Origin: an uncultured Bacteroides sp.
GTDB lineage: Bacteria > Bacteroidota > Bacteroidia > Bacteroidales > Bacteroidaceae
NCBI RefSeq assembly: GCF_959029255.1
Contig: NZ_CAUFUE010000013.1
Span: 60,956-124,955 of the forward strand
Direction of reading: 5' to 3'
DNA: 64,000 nucleotides
Part shown: in pieces, positions 8,336-16,753 of the stretch
How positions within the stretch are numbered: position 1 is the stretch's first letter
How the letters are laid out: each line of letters begins with the position of its first letter
Translations under genes and position numbers: made by a program
The notes under the pieces: model-generated
What the model was told of the DNA's origin: nothing
Seen by the model: the letters and a program-made list of their open reading frames with translations, nothing else
Database searches by the model: none

Positions 8336-10201
8336 TCATCTCTCTTCATCACCGTAGAGTATCACTCGATTACTGAATTCTTCCGCCCGTATTTCATTTT
8401 CAGGCGATAACTTTCCATTTAGATACTGATCCATCATCATGGCACCGATAGGTACACCATAGACTGCACCAAACCCACCGTTTTCCACATAAACCGCAAT
8501 GGCTATCTTGGGGTTGTCCATCGGAGCAAAGCCCATAAATACAGAATGGTCTTTTCCACGGTTCTGTGCAGTACCCGTCTTACCGCAAGCTTCCACTCCG
8601 GGCAAGATTGTACCTACCATACGACAGGTAGCGCTACCTGTGCTGCCATCTACAGCCGCACGCATCCCCTTCACTATCTCCTCGTAGTATTCCCGCTTAA
8701 TTGTCGGTACGCGTGGCGTGCGGTAAATGCTATCCAACTGATTATCTTGTATCTCCTTTACGATATGTGGAGTAATGAAATGTCCGCGATTGGCAATAGT
8801 AGCGCCAAGATTGGCTATCTGTAAAGGAGTGGCAAGAATTTCACCTTGACCGATGGCTATACTGATAACCGTCAATCCATTCCAAGATCCCCGGTACGCT
8901 TTATCGTAGAATTTGGCATTAGGTATCAAGCCCCGCTGCTCTCCGGGAAGGTCAGCACCCAGACGATAACCAAAGCCTTGAGAAACCATGTGGTCTTTCC
9001 ACACCGTAATGGCATTTTGCGGAGAGCCGTATTTCTTGTCACTGAACATACGGAACAATCCCCAGCAGAAATAAGAGTTACAGGATGTAGCAATCGCCGG
9101 GATTAATGGCAAGGGAGAGGCATGCCCGTGGCAACCCACGTGCAGACTTCCATAATTAAACCCATGCGAACATGGGAAAGCGGGATAATCTTCATGGATA
9201 ATCTCCTCTTCCAAGAATGTCAACGCTTGCGCTGTCTTAAAAGTAGACCCCGGGGGATAAGCTCCCATAATGGCACGGTTCAACAGAGGTTTCCGCTTAT
9301 CCATTTGGAGCATGCGATGGTTCTTGCCACGCTGGCGTCCAATCATCAAATGGGGGTCGAAACTGGGCGAAGAAACCATACAGAGGATTTCTCCGGTAGC
9401 AGGTTCAATAGCTACAATCGCACCGATTTTATGCATCAGCAAACGTTCACCCAGCATTTGCAAGTCAATATCGATACCCAATGTCAGGTTCTTACCGGGC
9501 ACGGAAGGCCGATCCAGCTTTCCATCCATATAATGGCCCTGAATACGTCCGTGGGCATCACGAAGCAATATCTCCACTCCCTTCTCCCCACGTAAATACT
9601 TCTCGTATGATTTCTCTATACCTTGTTTACCAATATAGTCACCACGGATATAATAATCATCCGTTTCAATATCTTTCTTTGAAACTTCACCGATATCGCC
9701 CAAGGCATGAGCGGCTGAATTATAGGTATATTGGCGAATAGTACGACGCTGAATATAGAAACCGGGGAATTTGAATAACTTTTCCTGGAACACTCCACAT
9801 TCTTCAGCGGAAAGCTGCGTCATAAATACCTGATGTGTATATTTGGAATAACCGGGGTTCATCCAACGGTTTCTCACGTCCTTCATGCGCTTGGTAAACT
9901 GTTCGAGGGTGATATTCAACGCACGGCAGAAGTCAAGCGTATCCAACTGTGTCACTTCGCGTGGAACGAAAGTTATATCATACGCAGGCTGATTGAATAC
10001 CAACAACTTACCATTACGGTCATAGATAGCTCCACGGGAGGGATATTGTATTTTGTTCAGAAAAGCATTACTATCCGCATTCTTCTTGTAATCATCCGTC
10101 ATGATTTGCAAGTCGAATAAACGGAACACATAAACCAGGACGATGACAACAGCCGCCGCACCAATCACATATTTTCGCTTTTCGAGAGTATAATCTTTCA
10201 T
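8336..10201 (-). CDS. mrdA: Penicillin-binding protein 2 (elongasome transpeptidase)
   Basis: 621 residues. A single N-terminal membrane anchor (KYVIGAAAVVIVLVYVFRLF) precedes a dimerisation domain (YPSRGAIYDRNGKLL) and the transpeptidase domain. The three penicillin-binding motifs are visible: SxxK in PPGSTFKTAQ, SxN in TSCNSYF, and KTG in CGKTGTAQN. The enzyme crosslinks peptidoglycan during cell elongation with RodA. Its ATG overlaps the mreD stop by 4 bp (10198-10201), a translational-coupling arrangement. Length is typical of class B PBP2. Confidence 0.96.
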   Translation of the reverse strand: MKDYTLEKRKYVIGAAAVVIVLVYVFRLFDLQIMTDDYKKNADSNAFLNKIQYPSRGAIYDRNGKLLVFNQPAYDITFVPREVTQLDTLDFCRALNITLEQFTKRMKDVRNRWMNPGYSKYTHQVFMTQLSAEECGVFQEKLFKFPGFYIQRRTIRQYTYNSAAHALGDIGEVSKKDIETDDYYIRGDYIGKQGIEKSYEKYLRGEKGVEILLRDAHGRIQGHYMDGKLDRPSVPGKNLTLGIDIDLQMLGERLLMHKIGAIVAIEPATGEILCMVSSPSFDPHLMIGRQRGKNHRMLQMDKRKPLLNRAIMGAYPPGSTFKTAQALTFLEEEIIHEDYPAFPCSHGFNYGSLHVGCHGHASPLPLIPAIATSCNSYFCWGLFRMFSDKKYGSPQNAITVWKDHMVSQGFGYRLGADLPGEQRGLIPNAKFYDKAYRGSWNGLTVISIAIGQGEILATPLQIANLGATIANRGHFITPHIVKEIQDNQLDSIYRTPRVPTIKREYYEEIVKGMRAAVDGSTGSATCRMVGTILPGVEACGKTGTAQNRGKDHSVFMGFAPMDNPKIAIAVYVENGGFGAVYGVPIGAMMMDQYLNGKLSPENEIRAEEFSNRVILYGDEER

Positions 10202-10698
10202 TTCTTCCTGATTCCTTCTATTGCCATAATACAGACCACAGTCAGCAATGTGCTCGCCACAATTCTCAACAGCAAGGTTCCTATATGGGCAAAAGAGAAG
10301 AATTCAATGGTAAGCAGCATACCATGATGCACAAAAACACTAACAACCAAATATTTCAAAAAAGGAGAAACACCCATTGTACTTATCGCAGGTACAAGTG
10401 TATCCAACGTATCACGGGGCACAAATAAACGCAGGAAGGTGGGCCGCAAGAAAGCCAGCAATACTGTAGCCGACGCATTCATTCCCGGAGTATCGGAAAA
10501 AATATCGACCGTCAATCCAAGAAAGAAAGCCCACAACATCAGGACATTGCGCGGTGTATCCGACTCGAATTTCAATATCAGATAGATATACAGAAACGGA
10601 GTGGCATATCCGGCAATATGCACGTTATTCAAAATCAGTACCTGCAACAGTACCAGACCGATGAACCATCCTATTTTATGCAGATAATTGAGAGCCAA
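10198..10698 (-). CDS. mreD: Rod-shape-determining membrane protein MreD
   Basis: 166 residues, almost entirely hydrophobic with about five membrane spans (WFIGLVLLQVLILNNV, FLYIYLILKF, LMLWAFFLGLTVDIF). The segment LTVDIFSDTPGMNASATVLLA matches the MreD pattern. Its assignment rests equally on the position between mreC and mrdA. It is an inner-membrane scaffold linking MreC to the cytoplasmic MreB filaments. Confidence 0.9.
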   Translation of the reverse strand: MALNYLHKIGWFIGLVLLQVLILNNVHIAGYATPFLYIYLILKFESDTPRNVLMLWAFFLGLTVDIFSDTPGMNASATVLLAFLRPTFLRLFVPRDTLDTLVPAISTMGVSPFLKYLVVSVFVHHGMLLTIEFFSFAHIGTLLLRIVASTLLTVVCIMAIEGIRKK

Positions 10699-10762
10699 GA
10701 TTATTTACGATTTACAATTTAACTATTTACTATTTACGATTGAGATTGACATCACACCCTCC
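10699..10762. repeat. Heptamer microrepeats between mreC and mreD
   Basis: The spacer contains successive TTTACGA, TTTACAA, TTTAACTA, TTTACTA and TTTACGA units on the plus strand. No gene or promoter consensus was seen. Confidence 0.55.
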
Positions 10763-11605
10763 TCACTCTTCTTTCTTCGCCTCCAACGCCTTTTGTTCTT
10801 CCCGTCCGATACGCGAAATCACACGCACATTGCTCACCTTACCAAAGTCCGTAGCCAACTTAATCTTCAGCAGATATGAAAGTCCGTCATGCGAATCGGA
10901 CATATCATCTACCGTGCCTACCAATACGCCTTCAGGAAATACGGTGGAATATCCACTGGTCACTACCGTATCGCCCAGATTAAATTCAGCATGGCGGGGC
11001 AAATCTTTCAGATAGGCAAAACGCGAATCACCGCCCTCCCACTTCAGATAGCCGAAATAATCGCTGCCTACAATCTTGCAGCTAATGCTGGACTTGCTGT
11101 TCAACAAAGGAATCACCAGCGAATAATGGGGAGAAGTCTTATAGACAATGCCCACCACACCGTTGGCATCCACCACTCCCATTTCAGGACGAATGCTGTC
11201 CGCCGTACCACGGTCAAGGGTAATGTAGTTGTCTGCCCGCGTCAGGCTGTTCTTCACGACATTCGCTTTGAATATGTCATATTTTTCGGGAGACAAGCGT
11301 TCCAGACTGTATAACCGCATGGAATCCAATCCTTTTTCCTGTAAAGCCTTCTCCAAGAAAGCCACCCGTTGTTCCAGCCACATATTCCGATCGAGCAAAT
11401 CTTCATTGACCGATTTCAGATGGAAATAGGAACTTATACCTCCCGAAATTTCATAGACCTTCCCCGCTATTCCGTTGGCAGATGTAAAATAAACGCTCTG
11501 CTGGTAATGGTTGAAACGGAACAATAAAACAAAACTGGTAACCTCTAACAACAGGAAGAGGAACCAGTAATTGTATTTAATGAGAAAGTTCAGTAAATTT
11601 CGCAT
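10763..11605 (-). CDS. mreC: Rod-shape-determining protein MreC
   Basis: 280 residues. It has one N-terminal membrane anchor (NYWFLFLLLEVTSFVLLFRF), then a helical, coiled-coil-prone segment (SVNEDLLDRNMWLEQRVAFLEKALQ), then the two beta-domains of MreC (VVKNSLTRADNYITLDRGTAD; GVVDANGVVGIVYKTS; GDTVVTSGYSTVFPEGVLVG). MreC is the periplasmic scaffold of the elongasome that activates PBP2. It follows mreB with a 7-bp gap. The C-terminus is charged and short (EEQKALEAKKEE). Confidence 0.95.
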   Translation of the reverse strand: MRNLLNFLIKYNYWFLFLLLEVTSFVLLFRFNHYQQSVYFTSANGIAGKVYEISGGISSYFHLKSVNEDLLDRNMWLEQRVAFLEKALQEKGLDSMRLYSLERLSPEKYDIFKANVVKNSLTRADNYITLDRGTADSIRPEMGVVDANGVVGIVYKTSPHYSLVIPLLNSKSSISCKIVGSDYFGYLKWEGGDSRFAYLKDLPRHAEFNLGDTVVTSGYSTVFPEGVLVGTVDDMSDSHDGLSYLLKIKLATDFGKVSNVRVISRIGREEQKALEAKKEE

Positions 11606-11612
11606 GCCAATA

Positions 11613-12635
11613 TTATCTCATTAAGAATGAGAAGCGGTCAACATTCTTCAACGCCACGCCTGTACCTTTGGCTACTGCGTGCAAGGGGTCTTCCGCAATG
11701 TGGAACGGTATGTTTATCTTATCTGTCAAACGTTTGTCCAGTCCGCGGAGCAAGGCGCCGCCACCGGCCAGATAGATGCCGTTGTGTACGATGTCGGCAT
11801 ACAGTTCGGGAGGTGTGTTCTCCAATGCGCTCAAGATGGCAGTTTCAATCTTGGAAATAGACTTCTCCAGACAGTGCGCCACTTCCTGATAACATACGGG
11901 CACTTCCATAGGCAAGGCAGTGATACGGTTCGGACCATGAACGATATAATCTTCGGGAGCATCCTCGCCCAGTTCGGTCAAAGCAGCGCCTACATTAATC
12001 TTAATACGTTCGGCCATACGTTCGCTGACCTTTACGTTATGCTGGCGACTCATGTACTCCTGGATATCGGCAGTCAGGTCATCTCCGGCTATGCGGATAG
12101 AGTTATTGGAAACGATGCCACCCAAAGAGATAACGGCAATTTCCGTAGAGCCACCACCTATATCAACAATCATATTGCCTTCCGGGGCTTCTACATCAAT
12201 GCCGATACCTATAGCGGCAGCCATAGGTTCAAAAATCAGATATACGTCACGCCCACCGGCATGTTCGGCAGAGTCGCGCACGGCACGTAGCTCTACTTCA
12301 GTACTACCCGAAGGCACACCGATTACCATACGGAGTGAAGGAGAGAACAGACGGTTACGGTTGTTTACCATCTTGATAAGCCCGCGTATCATCTGTTCGC
12401 AAGCATAGAAATCAGCAATCACACCGTCGCGCAGCGGACGGATGGTACGTATATTTTCGTGGGTCTTTTCGTGCATCAACTTTGCCTTTTCACCCACGGC
12501 AATCATCTTATCGGTACGACGGTCCAATGCCACTACCGAAGGCTCATCCACCACAATCTTACCGTTTGTGGTGATGATGGTATTGGCTGTGCCAAGGTCC
12601 ATCGCTATTTCTTGTGTAAAAGAGAATAATCCCAT
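11613..12635 (-). CDS. mreB: Actin-like cell-shape protein MreB
   Basis: 340 residues with the full actin-fold signature set: phosphate-1 DLGTANTIITT, VGVPSGSTEVELRAVRD, phosphate-2 MIVDIGGGSTEIAVIS, and the adenosine motif NGIYLAGGGALLRGLD. It forms membrane-associated filaments that direct cell-wall elongation. It heads the mre part of the cluster, separated from purH upstream by 122 bp of heptamer repeats with a long inverted repeat. No own consensus promoter was found there, so read-through from purH is plausible. Confidence 0.97.
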   Translation of the reverse strand: MGLFSFTQEIAMDLGTANTIITTNGKIVVDEPSVVALDRRTDKMIAVGEKAKLMHEKTHENIRTIRPLRDGVIADFYACEQMIRGLIKMVNNRNRLFSPSLRMVIGVPSGSTEVELRAVRDSAEHAGGRDVYLIFEPMAAAIGIGIDVEAPEGNMIVDIGGGSTEIAVISLGGIVSNNSIRIAGDDLTADIQEYMSRQHNVKVSERMAERIKINVGAALTELGEDAPEDYIVHGPNRITALPMEVPVCYQEVAHCLEKSISKIETAILSALENTPPELYADIVHNGIYLAGGGALLRGLDKRLTDKINIPFHIAEDPLHAVAKGTGVALKNVDRFSFLMR

Positions 12636-12757
12636 TAATATTTACGATTTAACTATTTACGATTTACGATTGATATTCCTCTTGTTTACAATTTGAGATT
12701 CAGACTTACGATGTAACTTCAATCGTAAATCGTAAATCGTCAAATCGTAAATCCGAA
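12636..12757. repeat. 34-bp inverted repeat built of heptamers between purH and mreB
   Basis: Arms 12640-12673 and 12719-12752 are reverse complements at 31 of 34 positions; each arm is made of TTTACGA units (or the complement TCGTAAA). About 45 nt of unrelated sequence form the loop. The transcript could fold into one long AU-rich hairpin between purH and mreB. Confidence 0.7.
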
Positions 12758-14281
12758 TTAGTGTTTAAAGTGACGGAATCCTGTCGTTACCATTGCAATA
12801 CCATGCTCGTTGCAATATTCAAACGAAAGTTCGTCTTTAATGCTTCCACCTGGTTGGATAACGGCTGTCACCCCTTCATTGCCCGCAATCTCCACACAGT
12901 CGGGGAAGGGGAAGAAAGCGTCACTTGCCATAACAGCACCATTCAGGTCGAAACCAAAATTCTTGGCTTTTTCAATGGCTTGCTTCAAAGCATCCACACG
13001 GCTAGTCTGGCCTACACCGCTTGCCAACAATTGCTTACCCTTTGCCAATACAATGGCATTTGATTTACTGTTCTTCACAATCTTGTTGGCAAACAGCATA
13101 TCTTCTATTTCCTGAGCTGTCGGAGCTTTCGTGGTCACAGTCTTCAATTCCTCAGGAGTTTCCACTTTAAGGTCACGTTCCTGCACCAGCACACCGTTCA
13201 GCAAAGAACGGAACTGTTTCTTGGGCAGGGCAGCCTGCTTACGAACCAAGATAATACGGTTTTTCTTCTGACCCAGGATTTCCAATGCATCCACATCATA
13301 ATCGGGAGCAATAATCACCTCGAAGAAGATTTTATTGATTTCTTCGGCAGCAGCCTTGTCAATCACGGCATTCGTGATGAGCACACCACCAAAGGCAGAT
13401 ACCGGGTCACCGGCAAGGGCATCGTTCCATGCTTCCAGCACCGTCGGGCGTGAAGCCAGGCCGCAAGCGTTGTTATGTTTCAGAATAGCGAAAGTCGTAT
13501 CTGTGAATTCGTCAATCAAATCAACAGCAGCGTTGATGTCAAGCAGGTTGTTATAAGAAATTTCCTTCCCGTGAATCTGGTCGAACATGGCATCGATGTT
13601 ACCGTAGAAATAACCCTTCTGATGGGGATTTTCACCGTAACGCAATGTCTTCTGATTGTTGGCGGACTGGCGGAAAGCAGAACCTTCCTCACCGTCGAAG
13701 TAATTAAAGATAGCCGAATCATAATGAGAAGAAACGGCGAAAGCCTCTTTAGCGAACCAACGGCGTTCTTCGAGGGAAGTAACGGCTCCATGTTCCATCA
13801 ACATGTCGCGCAGCGGTTGGTACTGAGCTTGTGAAGCAACGATTACTACATCGTTGTAATTCTTGGCAGCGGCGCGAATCAGGGAAATACCGCCTATATC
13901 AATCTTCTCGATAATAGCAGGTTCCTCGGCACCGCTGGCAACAGTTGCTTCAAACGGATAAAGGTCAACGATAACGAGGTCTATTTCGGGAATTTCATAT
14001 TTCTCAATCTGTTGCATGTCTTGTTCCAGTCCACGGCGGCAAAGAATACCTCCGAATATTTTCGGATGCAGAGTTTTCACACGTCCGCCCAGGATGGAAG
14101 GGTATGTAGTAAGGTCTTCCACTGCCTTGCAGGGATAGCCCAAAGATTCTATAAATTGACGGGTTCCGCCAGTTGAAAGGAATTCTACACCTTCCTCGTG
14201 CAGTTTGGTAATGATTTCGTCCAAACCCTCTTTGTGGTAAACAGATACCAGAGCTGTTTTGATTCTTTTTGTTTCAGACAT
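12758..14281 (-). CDS. purH: Bifunctional AICAR transformylase/IMP cyclohydrolase
   Basis: 507 residues, the usual length. It catalyses the last two steps of purine synthesis. The N-terminal MGS-like cyclohydrolase domain (ALVSVYHKEGLDEIITKL, FLSTGGT, SILGGRVKTLHPKIFGGIL) is followed by the transformylase domain, with KTLRYGENPHQKGYFYG, the KHNNACGLA motif bearing the catalytic Lys-His pair, and the late DAFFPFPDCVEIA and IQPGGSIKDELS. A minus-strand TAnnTTTG box lies at 14325-14332. It is upstream of and co-oriented with mreB, an arrangement common in Bacteroides. Confidence 0.97.
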   Translation of the reverse strand: MSETKRIKTALVSVYHKEGLDEIITKLHEEGVEFLSTGGTRQFIESLGYPCKAVEDLTTYPSILGGRVKTLHPKIFGGILCRRGLEQDMQQIEKYEIPEIDLVIVDLYPFEATVASGAEEPAIIEKIDIGGISLIRAAAKNYNDVVIVASQAQYQPLRDMLMEHGAVTSLEERRWFAKEAFAVSSHYDSAIFNYFDGEEGSAFRQSANNQKTLRYGENPHQKGYFYGNIDAMFDQIHGKEISYNNLLDINAAVDLIDEFTDTTFAILKHNNACGLASRPTVLEAWNDALAGDPVSAFGGVLITNAVIDKAAAEEINKIFFEVIIAPDYDVDALEILGQKKNRIILVRKQAALPKKQFRSLLNGVLVQERDLKVETPEELKTVTTKAPTAQEIEDMLFANKIVKNSKSNAIVLAKGKQLLASGVGQTSRVDALKQAIEKAKNFGFDLNGAVMASDAFFPFPDCVEIAGNEGVTAVIQPGGSIKDELSFEYCNEHGIAMVTTGFRHFKH

Positions 14282-14324
14282 GATTTGCTTATTTAAAAGT
14301 ACGCGTATATTTAAATTAGTGGTG

Positions 14325-14332
14325 CAAAGTTA
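14325..14332 (-). promoter_or_regulatory. -7 promoter box (TAACTTTG on the minus strand) for purH
   Basis: Exact TAnnTTTG match on the minus strand about 44 bp upstream of the purH start. It is the probable main promoter of the purH-mre-mrdA-rodA unit. Confidence 0.5.
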
Positions 14333-14412
14333 CGAATTTTGTTCATTCTCACATACATTCGCACACAATAAATTGATGTAATTATTTGCAAAACATGACT
14401 TTTATAAGCAAA

Positions 14413-16143
14413 TCACACTTCTTCCATCCTCGCCAGTTCCCAACCACTGAACTGCATCACGATGCAATGCAACTTCGTCCCCCGGCACATCAACTGCACC
14501 TTGGGGCCTTGGGCATAGCGGTGTATCTGCTCCACGGCTTCCTGCCATTGGCTTTCACCCTTGGCCTCGTAGTCCTTGGAGGGCAGATACTTCAGTTCCA
14601 GGATGTAACTGTGCGCCACTTCGGGATATCGCGTCAGGTCGGGCATGAGGAAGAGGTCGCAGAAACCGTGGTTCAGCTCCACTTCGGGAGCGGTGAGGTA
14701 GTAGGCGTTGATGCTGAGGTAAGCCTGGAAAAAGCCCTGGATGTTGCGCTCGCCTTCTATGAGACTGCGCACGGAGGAGTTCTCACGGTAGTCGCGCGCC
14801 ATCTTCTCCAAAGTAGGGCGCCAGTTGCCGTCGAAAGCCATATTGTCGTAAAGGTTCTTCAGGTCGTTCAGGCTGATGCGTTCCTTATCCTGGTATTGTT
14901 CCAGCATGTAGTCGTAATATTGTCGGCGGACGTTGTTGTTGGGAATACCCAGAATCAGTCGGTCTCCCCTTGTGCCGATGATGGTAAGCATGCCGTAGTA
15001 GAACAGCAGGCTGGGGAAAAGTTCCGGATTGACTAGCTCCCTGGCGGGGAAGGAAAGCGCCAAGTCGGCTACAATCTGCCCCTCTTCCGCAATGCGGCGG
15101 ATGACGCCCTTGCGGTCTCCGTCCAGATGATCGAGGTTGAGAAGCTTCTTCATCTTGTTGTAGTCCGTGCGGGTATTGGGGTCAATCATCTGCTTGGGCG
15201 AATATCCTAAGTCAATTTTTTCTCTCAGGTAATAAAGTACCATGTCGCAGTTGAACATCTTCGGGTCACGCTTCAGGCTCTCTTCCGAGAAGCAATAGTT
15301 ATCATACCACGGCTTTATTTCAGCTATCATTTCGTCCACGTCACCTTTCAACCGTCCACAATCCTTGTAGTATTGGAACATCTGGCGCACGTCGTTTTCT
15401 GAAAAACCCAGCATGGTGTTAAACTGTTGCTTGGTGGATATATTCCATCCGATATTGAATCCGCTCGTCAGGTCATCCAGCGTGACGGGACTGACTCCCA
15501 TCATGAGAATACGGTCGAACATGCCCTTGTAGAGTTTGAAAGCGTCGCGATAGAATCCGCTGGCATGCGTCAGGCTGTGATAGACGCTTTCTCCCTGCTC
15601 GTTGAGGACGATGTTTGTGAAGTTGTCATACTCATCAATAATGAGGTAAAGGCTGATGCCTAGAGCCTGCGCCTGCAGGTTGATGTAGTTCAGCTTGTTC
15701 GTGGCGCCGGGACGGGACTTCACTTCCTCGGCGAATCCCTCCTTATACCAGGCGGCGTATTTTTCGGCGAAGGCGTCGATGCAGATGCTGCAATAGGCAT
15801 TGAAGTTTTCCTCCAGATTGCCCATGCCTGCCCCGGCGCGAGAGAAGTCGAACGACATAATCTGGTATTTACCTTGCAGCGGTGTGGGGTGACTGCCTAT
15901 CCAGAGGTTTCCGAACAGTTCCCGGAATTCGTCTTTCCGGACAATGTCGTAGTAGGCGCTCATCATGCTCAGGAAAATGCTCTTGCCGAAGCGGCGCGGA
16001 CGGATGAGGAACAGGTAGTTAGGCTGGTCCTCCAGCAACGGCAGGTACATTGTCTTATCCACAAAATACTGGTTCTGCTCCATGACGTCCACGAAGTTGG
16101 ACACGCCGTAAGGTATTCGCTTTACATTTTCCATATACATCAT
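14413..16143 (-). CDS. AAA-ATPase-like protein with C-terminal PD-(D/E)XK nuclease-like domain
   Basis: 576 residues. The N-terminal half is an AAA-ATPase_like (PF09820-type) domain: IPYGVSNFVDVMEQNQYFVDKT, a P-loop RPRRFGKS, and a Walker B-like LYLIIDEYDNF. The C-terminal part has the PDDEXK_9-type pattern with GEGNIQGFF-like ERNIQGFFQAYL, ELNHGFCDLFLMPD and YILELKYLPS, where the Glu-x-Lys of ELKY would be the nuclease-fold signature. Such proteins are abundant and multi-copy in Bacteroides; their function is not established. Three in-frame ATGs (residues 1, 2 and 4) make the exact start uncertain. Codons look more G/C-ending than in neighbours, which fits an acquired gene. Confidence 0.85.
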   Translation of the reverse strand: MMYMENVKRIPYGVSNFVDVMEQNQYFVDKTMYLPLLEDQPNYLFLIRPRRFGKSIFLSMMSAYYDIVRKDEFRELFGNLWIGSHPTPLQGKYQIMSFDFSRAGAGMGNLEENFNAYCSICIDAFAEKYAAWYKEGFAEEVKSRPGATNKLNYINLQAQALGISLYLIIDEYDNFTNIVLNEQGESVYHSLTHASGFYRDAFKLYKGMFDRILMMGVSPVTLDDLTSGFNIGWNISTKQQFNTMLGFSENDVRQMFQYYKDCGRLKGDVDEMIAEIKPWYDNYCFSEESLKRDPKMFNCDMVLYYLREKIDLGYSPKQMIDPNTRTDYNKMKKLLNLDHLDGDRKGVIRRIAEEGQIVADLALSFPARELVNPELFPSLLFYYGMLTIIGTRGDRLILGIPNNNVRRQYYDYMLEQYQDKERISLNDLKNLYDNMAFDGNWRPTLEKMARDYRENSSVRSLIEGERNIQGFFQAYLSINAYYLTAPEVELNHGFCDLFLMPDLTRYPEVAHSYILELKYLPSKDYEAKGESQWQEAVEQIHRYAQGPKVQLMCRGTKLHCIVMQFSGWELARMEEV

Positions 16144-16213
16144 TATTATGCGTCAATTCAACAAACATTGCAAAGATAAGGATTGTTACTATAATAAACT
16201 AACAATTATCAGC

Positions 16214-16753
16214 ATGAAAACTTTCTTTATAACCCTAATCCTTACAATTATGGTAACAACCTCCCAAGCCCAACAAAAAAGTTTCTACGACTTTACAGTG
16301 AAAACCATCGACGGAAAAGACCTGCCGCTTTCCCACTTCAAAGGTAAGAAAGTATTGGTGGTGAACGTAGCCTCCAAATGCGGCTTCACCCCACAGTATG
16401 CCAAACTTGAAGAACTTTACAAGACCTACGGGAAAGACAATTTTGTAGTAATCGGCTTCCCTGCCAACAATTTCCTGCACCAGGAACCGGGCAGCAACGA
16501 AGAAATCAAGGCATTCTGCACCACGAATTATGGCGTCACATTCCCTATGATGGCAAAGATTTCGGTAAAGGGAAAAAATATGGCGCCCCTGTACCAATGG
16601 CTCACGCAAAAGAGCGAGAATGGTGTGGCGGACGCCAAAGTGGAATGGAACTTCCACAAATTCCTGATTGACGAAAACGGGAAATGGGTGGCCTCCTACG
16701 GCTCCGCCACCGACCCGATGTCGAAGGAAATCGTCAATTGGATTACGAAGTAA
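16214..16753 (+). CDS. Secreted glutathione-peroxidase-family thiol peroxidase
   Basis: 179 residues from the ATG at 16214, which gives a clean signal peptide (MKTFFITLILTIMVTTSQAQ); the frame is open further upstream but without a secretion signal there. The thioredoxin-fold GPx motifs are present: VNVASKCGFTPQY with the peroxidatic Cys56 (Cys, not Sec) and the C-terminal WNFHKFLIDENG. The usual GFPCNQF motif reads GFPANNF, so both the resolving Cys and the Gln of the catalytic tetrad are replaced. As Bacteroides is not known to make glutathione, a thioredoxin-type reductant is likely. It is probably periplasmic. The 3' end overlaps the convergent MFS gene by 11 bp. Confidence 0.87.
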   Translation: MKTFFITLILTIMVTTSQAQQKSFYDFTVKTIDGKDLPLSHFKGKKVLVVNVASKCGFTPQYAKLEELYKTYGKDNFVVIGFPANNFLHQEPGSNEEIKAFCTTNYGVTFPMMAKISVKGKNMAPLYQWLTQKSENGVADAKVEWNFHKFLIDENGKWVASYGSATDPMSKEIVNWITK

